Shown here one piece after another: positions 1 to 8,760 of a stretch of DNA of 64,000 nucleotides (positions within the stretch are counted from its first letter, which is position 1; the number at the start of each line of letters is the position of its first letter). This stretch comes from Aureococcus anophagefferens. Its lineage: Eukaryota; Sar; Pelagophyceae; Pelagomonadales; Pelagomonadaceae. Both the position numbers and the translations under genes were made by a program. The notes beneath the pieces are model-generated. The model saw only the letters and a list, made by a program, of their open reading frames with translations. It was not told the DNA's origin and made no database searches. The stretch lies in the NCBI RefSeq assembly GCF_000186865.1, contig NW_008705572.1:145384-209383 (forward strand). The letters run 5' to 3'.

Positions 1-1151
1 AGGAACGCGGGCCAGTAGATCGCGTGGAACCGGACGATGTCCTTGCCGATGACGTGGATGTCCGCGGGCCACTTGCCCGCCGCTTCGAGGCAGGGGTCGC
101 CGGCGGCCTTCTTCTCGGCGAGGCCGCCCGCGCCCGTGACGTAGTTCGTCAGCGCGTCGATCCAGACGTACATGACGTGGCCCGCGTCGAAGCCCTCGGG
201 CAGGCCGACGCCCCAGTCGAAGGTCGTGCGGCTAATGGAAAGCTTCTCGATGTCCTCGGCGTCGTCGAGCATGAGCAGGACCTCCTTGCGCCGGCTCTCG
301 GGCTCGACGAAGTGCGGGTTCGCGAGGACGTGCGCGCGGATCGCCGGCGCGTACTTGCCGAGCTTGAAGAAGTAGCACTCCTCGCTCGTGCGCTTCAGCG
401 GGATGCCGTCGGCGTCGCAGAAGTTCTGGAGCTGGGCGTCGGACGCCTTGACGAAGCACTCCGCGCGCTCGTCGTACCAGCCGTCGTAGCGCTCGAGGAA
501 GACGTCGCCCGAGGCCGAGCACCGGCGCCAGAGCTCGCGGCAGCACGCCTTGTGCCGCTCCGACGTCGTGCGCAGGTAGTCGTCGTAGGACACGTCGAGG
601 CGCGCGTCCAGGGCCTTGAACTTGGCGACGCACTCGTCGACGAGCTCGATGGGCCGCTTGCCCTCCTTGGCCGCCGTGTTCGCGATCTTCTGGCCGTGCT
701 CGTCCGCGCCCGTGAGGAAGTGGGTCTCCGCGCCCCAGAGGCGCCAGTAGCGCGCGACGACGTCCGTGACCAGCGCCTCGTAGGCGTGGCCCATGTGGGG
801 CGACCCGTTCGCGTAGTTGATCGCCGTCGTCACGTAGAACGTGCGGTCCTTGGCCGCGCCGAGCCGCGCGTCGTCGCGCGGGAAGTTCACCGACCCGAGG
901 AGCTCGCGCGCGGGCAGGGCCGCCTCCATGGGCGGGCCCTCGCCCTTGCCCTTGCCCTTGCCCTTGCCCTTCTTCTCCGCGGGCGCCGGTGCCGCGCCGC
1001 CCGTCCCGGCGGCCGGGGCCTTGCCCGCGGCCTTGGCCGCAGCGGCGGGCGGCGCGGGCGGCGCGTCGGCGGCAAGGAGGCCGTAGGTGAGGCCGAGCCG
1101 GCCCGCCGCCTCGTCGTACTTGAGGTCGTCGGCTGCGCGCGCCGGTGCCAT
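1..1151 (-). CDS. Methionyl-tRNA synthetase, 5' part (runs off the left edge)
   Basis: Charges tRNA(Met) with methionine. Reading down from the ATG at 1151-1149, one frame stays open to the window edge (about 383 residues). Residues 106-122 read YVTTAINYANGSPHMGH, the class I signature with the HIGH-type motif. Near the edge the frame gives HVIGKDIVRFHAIYWPAF, the conserved MetRS block after the connective peptide. The KMSKS loop and anticodon domain lie outside the window. The first ~100 residues are an Ala/Pro/Lys-rich extension with a (GK)5 run encoded by a CCCTTG-type hexanucleotide repeat near 950-975. No signal peptide or clear mitochondrial presequence is evident, so a cytosolic enzyme is likeliest. 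The family call is firm; compartment is inferred. Confidence 0.93.
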   Translation of the reverse strand, partial: MAPARAADDLKYDEAAGRLGLTYGLLAADAPPAPPAAAAKAAGKAPAAGTGGAAPAPAEKKGKGKGKGKGEGPPMEAALPARELLGSVNFPRDDARLGAAKDRTFYVTTAINYANGSPHMGHAYEALVTDVVARYWRLWGAETHFLTGADEHGQKIANTAAKEGKRPIELVDECVAKFKALDARLDVSYDDYLRTTSERHKACCRELWRRCSASGDVFLERYDGWYDERAECFVKASDAQLQNFCDADGIPLKRTSEECYFFKLGKYAPAIRAHVLANPHFVEPESRRKEVLLMLDDAEDIEKLSISRTTFDWGVGLPEGFDAGHVMYVWIDALTNYVTGAGGLAEKKAAGDPCLEAAGKWPADIHVIGKDIVRFHAIYWPAF

Positions 1152-1157
1152 CGCGCA

Positions 1158-1245
1158 GCTGCAGGCGAGTAGCTCTCGATCGGTGCTTTGCCTCGGTGCC
1201 GCCGCTGCAGGCGAGAGCTCTGCGATCGGTGCTTTGCCTCGGTGC
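1158..1245. repeat. Tandem ~43-bp duplication upstream of MetRS
   Basis: Two imperfect copies (about 1158-1200 and 1204-1245) share GCAGGCGAG and then CGGTGCTTTGCCTCGGTGCC. They lie just upstream of the MetRS start codon, in the divergent spacer shared with the gene at 1504. Function unknown. Confidence 0.75.
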
Positions 1246-1375
1246 CTCTCGCGAGCTCGCCGGCAATGCCGGCCTCGGCGATTATTGATCCGGGTGGTTG
1301 AAGTCGCACGAAACGGCCGCGCCATCGAGCTCTCCGCAAGCTCGGGCAGCGCGAACAACGTCGCGCGACCGCAAC

Positions 1376-1500
1376 GTTGCCACCAAACCACGCGCATAAA
1401 CGTCGCGCGCCCACCGCAATAACTTTGCCACCAAACCACGCGCATACACGCTCAACGCTCGCGCACGCGCCACCAAACAACACGCATAAACGCTCAACCA
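1376..1500. repeat. Three imperfect direct repeats before the 1504 start codon
   Basis: The block CCACCAAACCACGCGCAT and close variants occur three times between about 1376 and 1490, ending a few bases before the ATG at 1504. The divergent spacer 1152-1503 holds this and the preceding repeat; no other gene is seen in it. The copies may be 5' UTR or promoter repeats, which is inference. Confidence 0.7.
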
Positions 1501-1503
1501 ACC

Positions 1504-3915
1504 ATGCCCGCGCGCCCGAAGACCGCGACGCTCATGATGCGCATGATGCTGGCCCAGCGCACGGGCCGCGAGCTCGCCGAGGAGGAGCGGCCCAGCGGCG
1601 TCGAGCACGTCACGGAAACGTCGTGCGCGATCTTCGCCCAGTCGCTGGCGCCGGCGCTGCGGGGCCGCGCGTGGGTCGCGTTCGAGTGCGACGACGGCGC
1701 GGCGGGCGACTGGAGCCACTTCAGCATGCCGCACGACGCGGAGCGGTACGCGCGGTGCCGGCGGCGCTGCGCGGCGGCGATCCAGGAGCTCTTCCGCCGC
1801 GCGGGGCTCGCCGACGAGACCTTCGCCGAGGCGACGACGCGCTGGGGCGGCCGCCCCGGCCTGCCCGCGCCCGTCTTCGCGAACGACGTCCGCGACGAGC
1901 GGCCGCGGCTCGGCGCGCTCGAGATCTACTTCGTCGTCGCCGCGGACGCGTCGCCGGGCGCCGAGCTCCGGACCGTGCTCCTCCACTCGAAGCTCAACAG
2001 CTCGCTCTGGCCCAACACGCGCGTCGTCGTCCGCAAGCTCGTCAACGCGCTCGGCGTGCTGACGTACGAGCCGCCGCGAGCTCCGAAAACGCCCGACGGC
2101 GACGACATCGACGACGACGACGCGCCGGCGACGCCGACGTCGCCGCCGGCGTCGCCGGGCGGGACGCCGGCGTCGCCGAGCCGCGCGTTCCGCCGCCGCG
2201 CGGGCGCGCCGTCGCCGAAGAAGCGGCCGCACCGCGCGCCGCTGCCGCGGTCGCACGCCGGCGGCGGCCGCAGGGCCAAGGAGCCCTGCGAGGCCTGCGG
2301 CCAGTGCCGCTACCGCGAGCGCTACACCGTCGTCGAGCGCTTCAACAAGTGCGAGGGGGGCACGCACAGCGCATGCCACGCGCACGGCTGGCCCGAGGCG
2401 TCGCTCAAGCTCGCGCGCGACGCGGGCCACGGCCTCACGCGGTGGACGGCGCGGAAGATCGGCGACTGCTGCGCGCTGCGCTGCGCGACGCCCTTCTGCA
2501 ACCATCTCTACGTCCGCGAGGCGAACCACGCGCGGTCGTGCCTGCCGAGCCCGTGCGCGCGCGCGCGGCCCCTCGACGACCTGGCGGCGCCGTCGCCGCG
2601 CGCGCGCCGGCCCGCGTCGTCGCCGTGTGACTACATGACGTCGGAGTACTGCCTCGCGACGCGCCACACGGTCCAGTACGGGAGCCACGCGCCCGCGAAG
2701 CGCGTCCGCGTCGCCGTCGTCGTCCGCTTCCCGCAGCCCTTCGCGCCGGGGCCCGACCTCCGCGACGGGTCGTCGGCCCTCGACGGCGCCCCGTCGCTCG
2801 CGCGGTCCCAGGGCGACGACGGCGGCTTCCTGTCGCTCGCGCGGTCCCAGGGCGACGACGGCTTCCTGTCCATCCAGCGCTCGACGAGCGACGCGGGCTT
2901 CCTGTCGCTGCCGCGGTCCGAAGCGCCGGCCGGCGACGGCGACGACGAGCGCACGCGCGCCTCGGCCGCGTCCCAGGCGCTCCTCGCGGCGCCCGACGAC
3001 GCCTCGAGCAAGCCGCCGAGCCTCCCGCCGCGGAGCTCCTTCCTGCCGTCGCCCGCGCAGCTCGCCGCGGCGCGCGCCGCGGCCGCGCGCGACGACGCGT
3101 CGGCGCCGCGCGGCGACGCGTCGGCGGCGAGCGCCGCCGCGCCCGCGGCCGCGGCCGCGCGCGACGACGCGTCCGTCGCGAGCGGCCTCGCGCCGAGCGT
3201 CGCGCCGTCGGCGCGGACGCCCGAGCGGCGGCCGTCCTGGGACGCGTCGCGGTCGCCGCCCGCGCGGCGCACGCGCCTCCTGTCGACGCGCGCGCGGGTC
3301 GTCGTCGTCGTGAGCCCCCTCGGCGACCCGCGGACGGGCGAGCGGAGCCGCGGCCACTACGAGGACGGCCTCGAGACGGGCCTCGACGCGCGCTGGGCCG
3401 AGCCGCGGCGCGGGCCGAAGCCGGCCTGGGAGAAGTCGCACGGCAAGGGCCACGCCGAGCCCATGCGCGTCGACATCGCGGGGCCCGCGAGCCAGTACGG
3501 CTGCCTCGCCGCGCGGCCGCCGGACCGGGCCCACGCGAAGATCAGCCGGTGCCGCGCGTGGGTGCCGCGCGAGTGGAACGAGATCCGGCGGCCGGCCCTC
3601 CCGTCCTACGACTGCAAGGCCTTCGGCGCGCCGCCGGACGTCGAGCCGGCGATCACGTTCACGGCGCAGCCCCCGGCGCCGGGGCAGCACCCGTCCCAGT
3701 TCGTCGGCTTCCTCGACGTCGCCGCGGGCGGCCGCACCTACGAGGTCTCCATCCGCTCCACGTCCGGCGCCGCGTCCCGGTCCTACGTGCTCGTCCAGCC
3801 GTCGACGCCCCTCGCCTTCGCCGCGACGGGGCCCGCGTGCCTCTGCGTCACGCTCGCCCGGTCCGCGTCGCTCCAGCGCTCCAACTCGAACTCGTCCATG
3901 GGCACGGTCGGGTAA
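1504..3915 (+). CDS. Hypothetical low-complexity protein with a Cys-rich segment
   Basis: An uninterrupted 803-codon frame starts at an ATG just after the repeats. Residues ~1-190 look globular. Residues ~195-260 are Pro/Ala/Asp-rich. Residues ~260-345 are Cys/His-rich (CEACGQC, then C..H..C and CCALRCATPFCNH), possibly metal-binding. Residues ~430-480 contain repeats of the form GFLS-[LI]-x-RS. The C-terminal ~200 residues end in a beta-rich segment. I do not recognise a family. The 3' end overlaps the antisense reading frame of the RING/ankyrin gene over 3783-3915, so one C-terminus may be mis-modelled or the two convergent genes truly overlap. Confidence 0.65.
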   Translation: MPARPKTATLMMRMMLAQRTGRELAEEERPSGVEHVTETSCAIFAQSLAPALRGRAWVAFECDDGAAGDWSHFSMPHDAERYARCRRRCAAAIQELFRRAGLADETFAEATTRWGGRPGLPAPVFANDVRDERPRLGALEIYFVVAADASPGAELRTVLLHSKLNSSLWPNTRVVVRKLVNALGVLTYEPPRAPKTPDGDDIDDDDAPATPTSPPASPGGTPASPSRAFRRRAGAPSPKKRPHRAPLPRSHAGGGRRAKEPCEACGQCRYRERYTVVERFNKCEGGTHSACHAHGWPEASLKLARDAGHGLTRWTARKIGDCCALRCATPFCNHLYVREANHARSCLPSPCARARPLDDLAAPSPRARRPASSPCDYMTSEYCLATRHTVQYGSHAPAKRVRVAVVVRFPQPFAPGPDLRDGSSALDGAPSLARSQGDDGGFLSLARSQGDDGFLSIQRSTSDAGFLSLPRSEAPAGDGDDERTRASAASQALLAAPDDASSKPPSLPPRSSFLPSPAQLAAARAAAARDDASAPRGDASAASAAAPAAAAARDDASVASGLAPSVAPSARTPERRPSWDASRSPPARRTRLLSTRARVVVVVSPLGDPRTGERSRGHYEDGLETGLDARWAEPRRGPKPAWEKSHGKGHAEPMRVDIAGPASQYGCLAARPPDRAHAKISRCRAWVPREWNEIRRPALPSYDCKAFGAPPDVEPAITFTAQPPAPGQHPSQFVGFLDVAAGGRTYEVSIRSTSGAASRSYVLVQPSTPLAFAATGPACLCVTLARSASLQRSNSNSSMGTVG

Positions 3916-4853
3916 AGCGAGAAGCCCGGCTTAGGAGACGCGCCTCCGCGCGCCGCGGAGCGCGGTCCGGCGGAGGCGGTCCACGAGGACGGCGCCCCGC
4001 TCCGGCGGCGCGTCTCCCCGTCCTCGTCGCCGCGCCAGCGGCGGAGCGCGTGCGAGAGGCCGTCCGCGGCGCCGCGCACGCTCCGCTGGTCCTCTAGCAC
4101 TCGCGCCCGCCGCGCCGCGACGTCCGCCGAGTCCTGGCGCGGCGGCTCGGGGGGGCGCCCGCCGCAGCGCGCGTCGAGGAACGCGGCGACGTCGTCGTGG
4201 CCCGCTTCGCGCGCCCACTGCCGCGGCGCGATGCCCCAGCGGTCGCCGACGTCCGGCGCCGCGCCGACGTCGTCGACGAGGAACGCGACGCAGTCCAGAT
4301 GGCCGTTGTTCGCCGCCCAATGCAGCGGGCTCCAGCCCGTTTCGTCGACGACGTCCGCGCGCGCGCCTGCGGCTGCCAAAAGCCGCAGCTCCGCGACGCG
4401 CCCCGCCGCGGCGACGAAGTGCACGGGCGCCGCGCCGACGCGCGACGCGCTCGGGTTCGGGTCGTCGCCGCGCGCGACGTAGCGCGCGAGCGACGCCCAG
4501 TCGCCGCCCGCGGCCGCGGCCGCGAGCGTCTGCCGCTCGATGGGCGCGCGGCAGCGCGGGCAGTTGCTCGACGCGCGCGCGCAGGCGTAGCAGACCGCGT
4601 GGCCGCAGGGCTGGAGCCACCGCCACTGGCGCCCGCGCGTCTCCGCGTAGCAGCACGGGCACTCGTCGTCCGTCGGCGTCGTCAGCACGGGCGCCGCGGC
4701 CTCGGCGGCCGTGCGCCGGCGCACGGGGAATCGGCAGAGCGGGCAGTGCGTGACCTTCGGCGCGCAGTCGACGCAGAGGGCGTGGCCGCAGCCAAACGGC
4801 TCGGCCTCATCGATCGACGTCTCCAGGCATACGGCGCATTCATTCTGTCTCAT
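3783..4853 (-). CDS. Two-RING, ankyrin-repeat protein (probable E3 ubiquitin ligase)
   Basis: The start at 4853 puts MRQNECAVCLE at the N-terminus; an in-frame ATG at 4931 would add 26 residues. The first C3HC4-like RING spans about residues 6-43 (CAVCLE ... CGHALCVDC ... CPLC). The second spans about 65-105 (CPCC ... CGHAVCYAC ... CPRC). Ankyrin-like repeats follow at about 130-240, the clearest being GWSPLHWAANNGHLDCVAFL. RING domains recruit E2 enzymes and ankyrin repeats bind substrates, so a ubiquitin ligase role is the family expectation; the substrate is unknown. The last ~45 residues are antisense to the end of the neighbouring gene and the true stop is uncertain. Confidence 0.8.
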   Translation of the reverse strand: MRQNECAVCLETSIDEAEPFGCGHALCVDCAPKVTHCPLCRFPVRRRTAAEAAAPVLTTPTDDECPCCYAETRGRQWRWLQPCGHAVCYACARASSNCPRCRAPIERQTLAAAAAGGDWASLARYVARGDDPNPSASRVGAAPVHFVAAAGRVAELRLLAAAGARADVVDETGWSPLHWAANNGHLDCVAFLVDDVGAAPDVGDRWGIAPRQWAREAGHDDVAAFLDARCGGRPPEPPRQDSADVAARRARVLEDQRSVRGAADGLSHALRRWRGDEDGETRRRSGAPSSWTASAGPRSAARGGASPKPGFSLYPTVPMDEFELERWSDADRASVTQRHAGPVAAKARGVDGWTST

Positions 4854-4967
4854 CGATGCGCTGGCAATTGGGCAGCCTCTGTTCGGAGCCGCTTGGACTT
4901 CAAGTTGAAGAGCGCTGGTCACGGTCAACATGAAGGACCGCCGTCTCCTTAGATAAGTACGCGCGCC

Positions 4968-5813
4968 CTAGAGGAGCTTCGCCCGGCACGTGTTGACGAC
5001 GGCGAGGGGCAGGCCCGGGGCGTCGAGGGGCGCGGTCATGACGCAGGCCACGGACGCGCCGCCGAAGGGCCAGAGCTTGAGCGTGCCCTCGAGGCGCGAG
5101 TCGAGGGCCGGCTTCCGCGGCGGGCCGGCCTCGCCGCAGGCCGCGGGGACCCTGGCGCAGAGGAGCTCCGCCGCGGCGTCGTAGGCGGCGGCGGCGAGCA
5201 TCGACGGCCGGAGGTCGTGGAGCACGAGCGTCGCGGCGACGTCCTTGTGGCCCAGGGGCGGCACGTTGAAGTTGAGCGCCGTCTTGTAGCCCGCGGCGTG
5301 GAGCGCGTCGCTCCCGAGCTGGCGCATGAGCGCCGTCACGTTGAGCGCGCGGACCGCGAGCGGCAGCGGGCTCGGGTTGAACATGCGCATCGTCACGGCG
5401 GCCTCGACGTGGAGGCCGCCGTCGCGCTTCCAGGCGAGCTTCGTCGGCCGCGCGGCGCGGATCTCGAGCTTGGACGCGACGCGCGGCGACCACGCGAGCG
5501 CGCGCCTCGCCGCGTGCGGCGCCGGGCCCTCGAACTCGCGGAAGTAGAAGAGCGCGCAGGCGACGAACAGCGCGCCGAGGCGGCCGCGCCTGGACGGCGC
5601 CGGCGCCGGCGGCGCCGCAGGGGCCGGCGCGGGGGCGGGCGCCGGCGCCGCGGCCGCGTCGGCCGCCGGCGGCGCGCCGGCCGCGGCGGGGACCTCGAGG
5701 ATCTCGCCGGGGATGATGCTCAGCCGAATGTCGTGCGGCTTCTTGCCCTGCGTGTCGTCGACGACGAGGGAATTGTCCTCGACGACGCGCAATGAGACAC
5801 GATGGTTCGCCAT
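4968..5813 (-). CDS. Single-pass membrane protein with LEA2-like domain
   Basis: The chosen start gives MANHRVSLRVVEDN; a longer frame from 5876 adds only arginine-rich translation of the upstream tandem repeat. An Ala/Pro-rich linker (residues ~55-75) precedes one membrane segment (LGALFVACALFYF, ~82-95). After it comes a beta-rich domain with VTMRMFNPSPLPLAVRAL and later LNFNVPPLGHKD. The arrangement of a short cytosolic tail, one membrane helix and a domain with an N-P-x-P-L-x-V pattern resembles LEA2/NDR1-HIN1-like proteins. That similarity is judged by eye and is weak. Length 281 residues. Cellular role unknown. Confidence 0.6.
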   Translation of the reverse strand: MANHRVSLRVVEDNSLVVDDTQGKKPHDIRLSIIPGEILEVPAAAGAPPAADAAAAPAPAPAPAPAAPPAPAPSRRGRLGALFVACALFYFREFEGPAPHAARRALAWSPRVASKLEIRAARPTKLAWKRDGGLHVEAAVTMRMFNPSPLPLAVRALNVTALMRQLGSDALHAAGYKTALNFNVPPLGHKDVAATLVLHDLRPSMLAAAAYDAAAELLCARVPAACGEAGPPRKPALDSRLEGTLKLWPFGGASVACVMTAPLDAPGLPLAVVNTCRAKLL

Positions 5814-6417
5814 CGTGCTCTCACGCGCCGACGACGCTCTGCTCTCACGCGCGCGCCGACGACGCTCTGCTCTCACGCGCGCGCCGACGACGCTCTGCGG
5901 TAAAATGGATTGCTACAAGTTCAATATGTTCAACACGACGGCAATAACCGACAAAAACCCGTACGTCCTCTGCGCTCCGCGCCGCTGAGGGACACAGCGT
6001 TGCGCCATCGCAACCCGGGCAGTCATGACGAGACGGAGCACGAGCGGGCAGCCGGAGTCCGGCCGCGGCGGCCCGGCCGCGGCCGCGGCAGCGCCGCCCG
6101 GGCCTCGCGGAGCACGCCGCCAGGCCCGCGAGGCGCCCCACGTCGATGAAGCGCCGGCTCTGCCGCGATGCGACGCGGGACGCGACCAACTCGTGGTGGG
6201 AGTGCGCTGTCACATGGCGTTGCGCGGCGTGCGGGACAGATCTTTCTCTGCGCGCTGGGTGCACCGTGATTCTTGAGGGCATGATCAACCCGCCCGGCTC
6301 CTCGATCGACGACTTGGAGCTGTGGCTTGCTTTAGCCGCGACCCGCGCCGTCAGCCACCCGCGCCCGCCCACCCGTAGCCGCCCGCGCCCGACGCGTAGC
6401 CTTCGCCGACGTTAGAC
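5814..6417. other. Divergent spacer, no gene seen
   Basis: This spacer separates the LEA2-like gene (minus) from the ESSS gene (plus). It contains the 28-bp tandem repeat at its left end. Open frames here lack conserved protein features and have the composition of non-coding DNA. It presumably holds both promoters. Confidence 0.6.
5818..5898. repeat. 28-bp tandem repeat, three copies
   Basis: Three consecutive copies of a unit containing CGCCGACGACGCTCTG and CTCTCACGCGCG lie directly upstream of the start codon at 5813. The first copy is a few bases shorter than the others. Confidence 0.85.
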
Positions 6418-6783
6418 ATGTTCGCCCGCTTCGCCGTTTCCGCCGCTCGGTCCGCTCCGCGCACCGCCCGACGAAAGATGGGAGGCGGCGGCGAGCCCGG
6501 CACGCTCTTCGGGGAGAAGCCGGGCCACAAGATGGAGGGCTGGGAGCCGATCATCTACTCGTGCTACGGCGCGAGCGCCGTGCTCCTCATCGTCGGCCTC
6601 TGGAACAAGCCGACGACGTCGATCAACGCGTGGGCCAAGGACGAGGCGAACGCGCGGCTCAAGCTCAAGCGCGAGGGCGAGGACGTCGAGTACGGCACGC
6701 ACTACAACTCCAAGGCGGCCAAGTTCGCCTTCGCCAAGGAGGGCGTCGGCGCCGTGCCCACGAGCGAGTCCGACGACGAGTAG
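6418..6783 (+). CDS. Mitochondrial complex I subunit ESSS (NDUFB11-type)
   Basis: A 121-residue protein of typical family length. It has an Arg/Ala-rich mitochondrial presequence-like start (MFARFAVSAARSAPRTARRK), then the short motif GTLFGEKPGHKMEGWEP that resembles plant ESSS proteins. One membrane helix follows (IIYSCYGASAVLLIVGLW), then N-K-P-x-T-S-I-x-x-W-A and a charged tail. ESSS is an accessory subunit of the membrane arm of NADH:ubiquinone oxidoreductase and acts in the inner mitochondrial membrane. Its 3' end overlaps the open frame of the convergent coiled-coil gene. Confidence 0.82.
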   Translation: MFARFAVSAARSAPRTARRKMGGGGEPGTLFGEKPGHKMEGWEPIIYSCYGASAVLLIVGLWNKPTTSINAWAKDEANARLKLKREGEDVEYGTHYNSKAAKFAFAKEGVGAVPTSESDDE

Positions 6784-8017
6784 GGAACCCCCCCCCTCGG
6801 CCCATGCTCCACCTAACAACTTTAGACATCACATCGCGTCGAGCCTGCGAAGGGGGGTCTGGCGTCAAAGAAGAACGCGCAAAAAGAATCGGACGCCGGG
6901 CGACGCGCATGGCCTGCATGTGGTTCGACGACGCGCGGCGCGCCTCGAGCGCGGCGGAGCGGCCGCCCGGCGGCTTCCGCGCGGCGTTCGACGCGCGCCG
7001 CGGCAGGGGCTTCGAGGGCTCCTTTTTGCTGAAGCGGCTCGTGGGCTCCTCCGGCGGCTCGTGGGCGATGCCGTGCTCGCTGAGCTTCTCCTTGAGGCCC
7101 TCGTTGTCCTCCTTGACCTTGACAAAGGCCGCGAACTGGGGCCCCCGGGGCAGCTTGCCGAGGTCGTCGATCTTCGCCATGAGCGCGGCGATCTGCTCCT
7201 CGAGGCCGCCCGCGCGCTCGCGCTCGAAGGCCTCGGCCTTGGCCGCGCGGTCGATGTCCGCGTTCGCGCGGTCGATGGCCGACGCGACCTTGTCGTCCGC
7301 GTCCTGGACCGTCTTCCGGAGGCGGTCCGCGAGGCTCCCCTGCTTGCGCTTCTCCTCGTCGAGGCGGTCCGCGAAGGCCGCGATCTCGTGCTCCGCGGCG
7401 TCCGCGCGCGACTCCGCGCGCGCGCGCTTCCGCTCCGCGAGCTCCGCGCGCGCGCGCTCGTCGTCGGCGTCGCGCGTCGCCGCCGCGCGGCGCTCCTCGG
7501 CGGCGGCGCCCGCGGCGAGGGCGCTGCGCAGGCCCGCCTCCGCGCCGACGCGCGCGCCGACGGCCTCGTCGAGGTCACCGCGCAGCCGCGCGAGCGCGGC
7601 GTCGCCGGCGCCCGCCGCCGCGGCGACGGCCTCGTCGCGCGCCGCGTTGGCCGCGGCGCAGGCGTCGGCGACGACGCGCGCGACGTCGCCGTCGCGGGTC
7701 GCGGCCCGCTCGAGGTCGACGATGCGCGCGGCCATCGCCGCGTGGTCCTCCCTTAGCTCCTCGAGCTCGCGGGCGAGCGCCGCCGCCGACGCGTTCGCCT
7801 CGAGGGCCGCGAGCGCCTCGGCGGCCTTGAGCTGGGCCGCGGCGACGGCGGCCTCGAGCTCCGCGTTCTTCGCCTCGAGCTCGAGCAAGGCCGCGTTCTT
7901 CTCCCGCGCCTCGCCTTCGAGGGCGCCGACCCGCTTCACGGCCTCGGCGTAGTCGCGCTGCAGGGACCCGTGGCTCTCCGTGAGCCGCGAGAAGCGGAAC
8001 CGCAGGTCCGTCGTCAT
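6665..8017 (-). CDS. Long coiled-coil protein of unknown function
   Basis: The ATG at 8017-8015 opens MTTDLRFRFSRLTESHG. Residues ~15-330 are an almost continuous alanine/glutamate/arginine coiled coil (for example LEGEAREKNAALLELEAKNA) without recognised catalytic motifs. The tail from about residue 340 is basic and proline-rich. The frame continues antisense through the ESSS coding region (6665-6783); the last ~75 codons are probably untranslated or altered by an unplaced intron. Its start codon overlaps an ATG on the plus strand (CATG at 8015-8018). Possible roles include tethering or cytoskeletal functions, but nothing in the sequence decides. Confidence 0.65.
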   Translation of the reverse strand: MTTDLRFRFSRLTESHGSLQRDYAEAVKRVGALEGEAREKNAALLELEAKNAELEAAVAAAQLKAAEALAALEANASAAALARELEELREDHAAMAARIVDLERAATRDGDVARVVADACAAANAARDEAVAAAAGAGDAALARLRGDLDEAVGARVGAEAGLRSALAAGAAAEERRAAATRDADDERARAELAERKRARAESRADAAEHEIAAFADRLDEEKRKQGSLADRLRKTVQDADDKVASAIDRANADIDRAAKAEAFERERAGGLEEQIAALMAKIDDLGKLPRGPQFAAFVKVKEDNEGLKEKLSEHGIAHEPPEEPTSRFSKKEPSKPLPRRASNAARKPPGGRSAALEARRASSNHMQAMRVARRPILFARSSLTPDPPSQARRDVMSKVVRWSMGRGGGFPTRRRTRSWARRRRPPWRRRTWPPWSCSACRTRRPRPRA

Positions 8018-8167
8018 GGCGCTGCCCGCGCCCAACCGCTCCAAAACGCTGCCCCGCGCTCGGGGGGCAACGTGGACATCAACAGGGCGAGTTGCACGGG
8101 CTGCCCGGCGCGGCGCCGCGGCGCGGCGCGCTCCATGTAGCGCGGCGCGCGCCGCGCCGACCCCTCG

Positions 8168-8413
8168 ATGACGCGCCTCCGCGGCGGCGCGCGGCCCGGC
8201 GGCGGCGCCTTCGCCGTGACCATGTTCTGCGGCTCTCTGGTCTTCATCGTCAACAGCGAGCACTCGCTCGAGATGTTCACGTCCGCCATCTTCATGCTCG
8301 CCTGCCTCGCCGCCGTCTGGTACGCGCTGCTCTGGGTCGGGCGCGCCTTCATCGACCGCACGCACGGCTTCTCCGCGCGGCGCAAGCGAGAGCTCGAGGA
8401 CGACGACGACTGA
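8168..8413 (+). CDS. Small membrane protein, 81 residues
   Basis: The frame encodes two hydrophobic stretches (AVTMFCGSLVFIVN and MFTSAIFMLACLAAVWYALLWVG) and an acidic end, ELEDDDD. The start at 8168 is the longest; an internal ATG at 8222 is possible. A missing upstream exon cannot be excluded because the first 18 residues are low-complexity. Family not recognised. Confidence 0.5.
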   Translation: MTRLRGGARPGGGAFAVTMFCGSLVFIVNSEHSLEMFTSAIFMLACLAAVWYALLWVGRAFIDRTHGFSARRKRELEDDDD

Positions 8414-8760
8414 TTTTTTTTTGGTGCGGTGCTTTTTGTGCCTTCTTGGCGCGAGACGATGACTGACCTGCTGCGTCGTGCTCTTTACTGAGCGCATTGG
8501 CCTGTTTCTGGAGCACAACGCTGAGACGCGGCGCGGACGCGACCGGCGGTATCGCGCTGGTCTATGCAGGGGATTTGACCTCTTGGATCGGCTTTAATTG
8601 CACTAGCGCGGTCGATCATGACGGCGGGGCGTCCTTTTGGCGCATCCCGCCCGGTCTACTGCGGGCGAAGTTGTGCGCTGCGCTTCAACAACGTCAACTT
8701 GATGGTGAAGTGGTGACTGGTCTCGAGAACATCAGTCGAGAACTCGAGAACCAGCCAACG
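8414..8760. other. Spacer, no gene seen
   Basis: It begins with a T-rich run (TTTTTTTT near 8414) that may mark the 3' end of the small membrane gene. The plus-strand frame from 8497 reads through it into the next gene, but no conserved residues appear before the signal peptide at 8761. Confidence 0.5.

Noticed and set aside
950..975. CCCTTG hexanucleotide array as a regulatory or telomere-like element
   Set aside because: It is inside the MetRS coding frame and encodes a (GK)5 linker; its length and unit do not match a telomere repeat.
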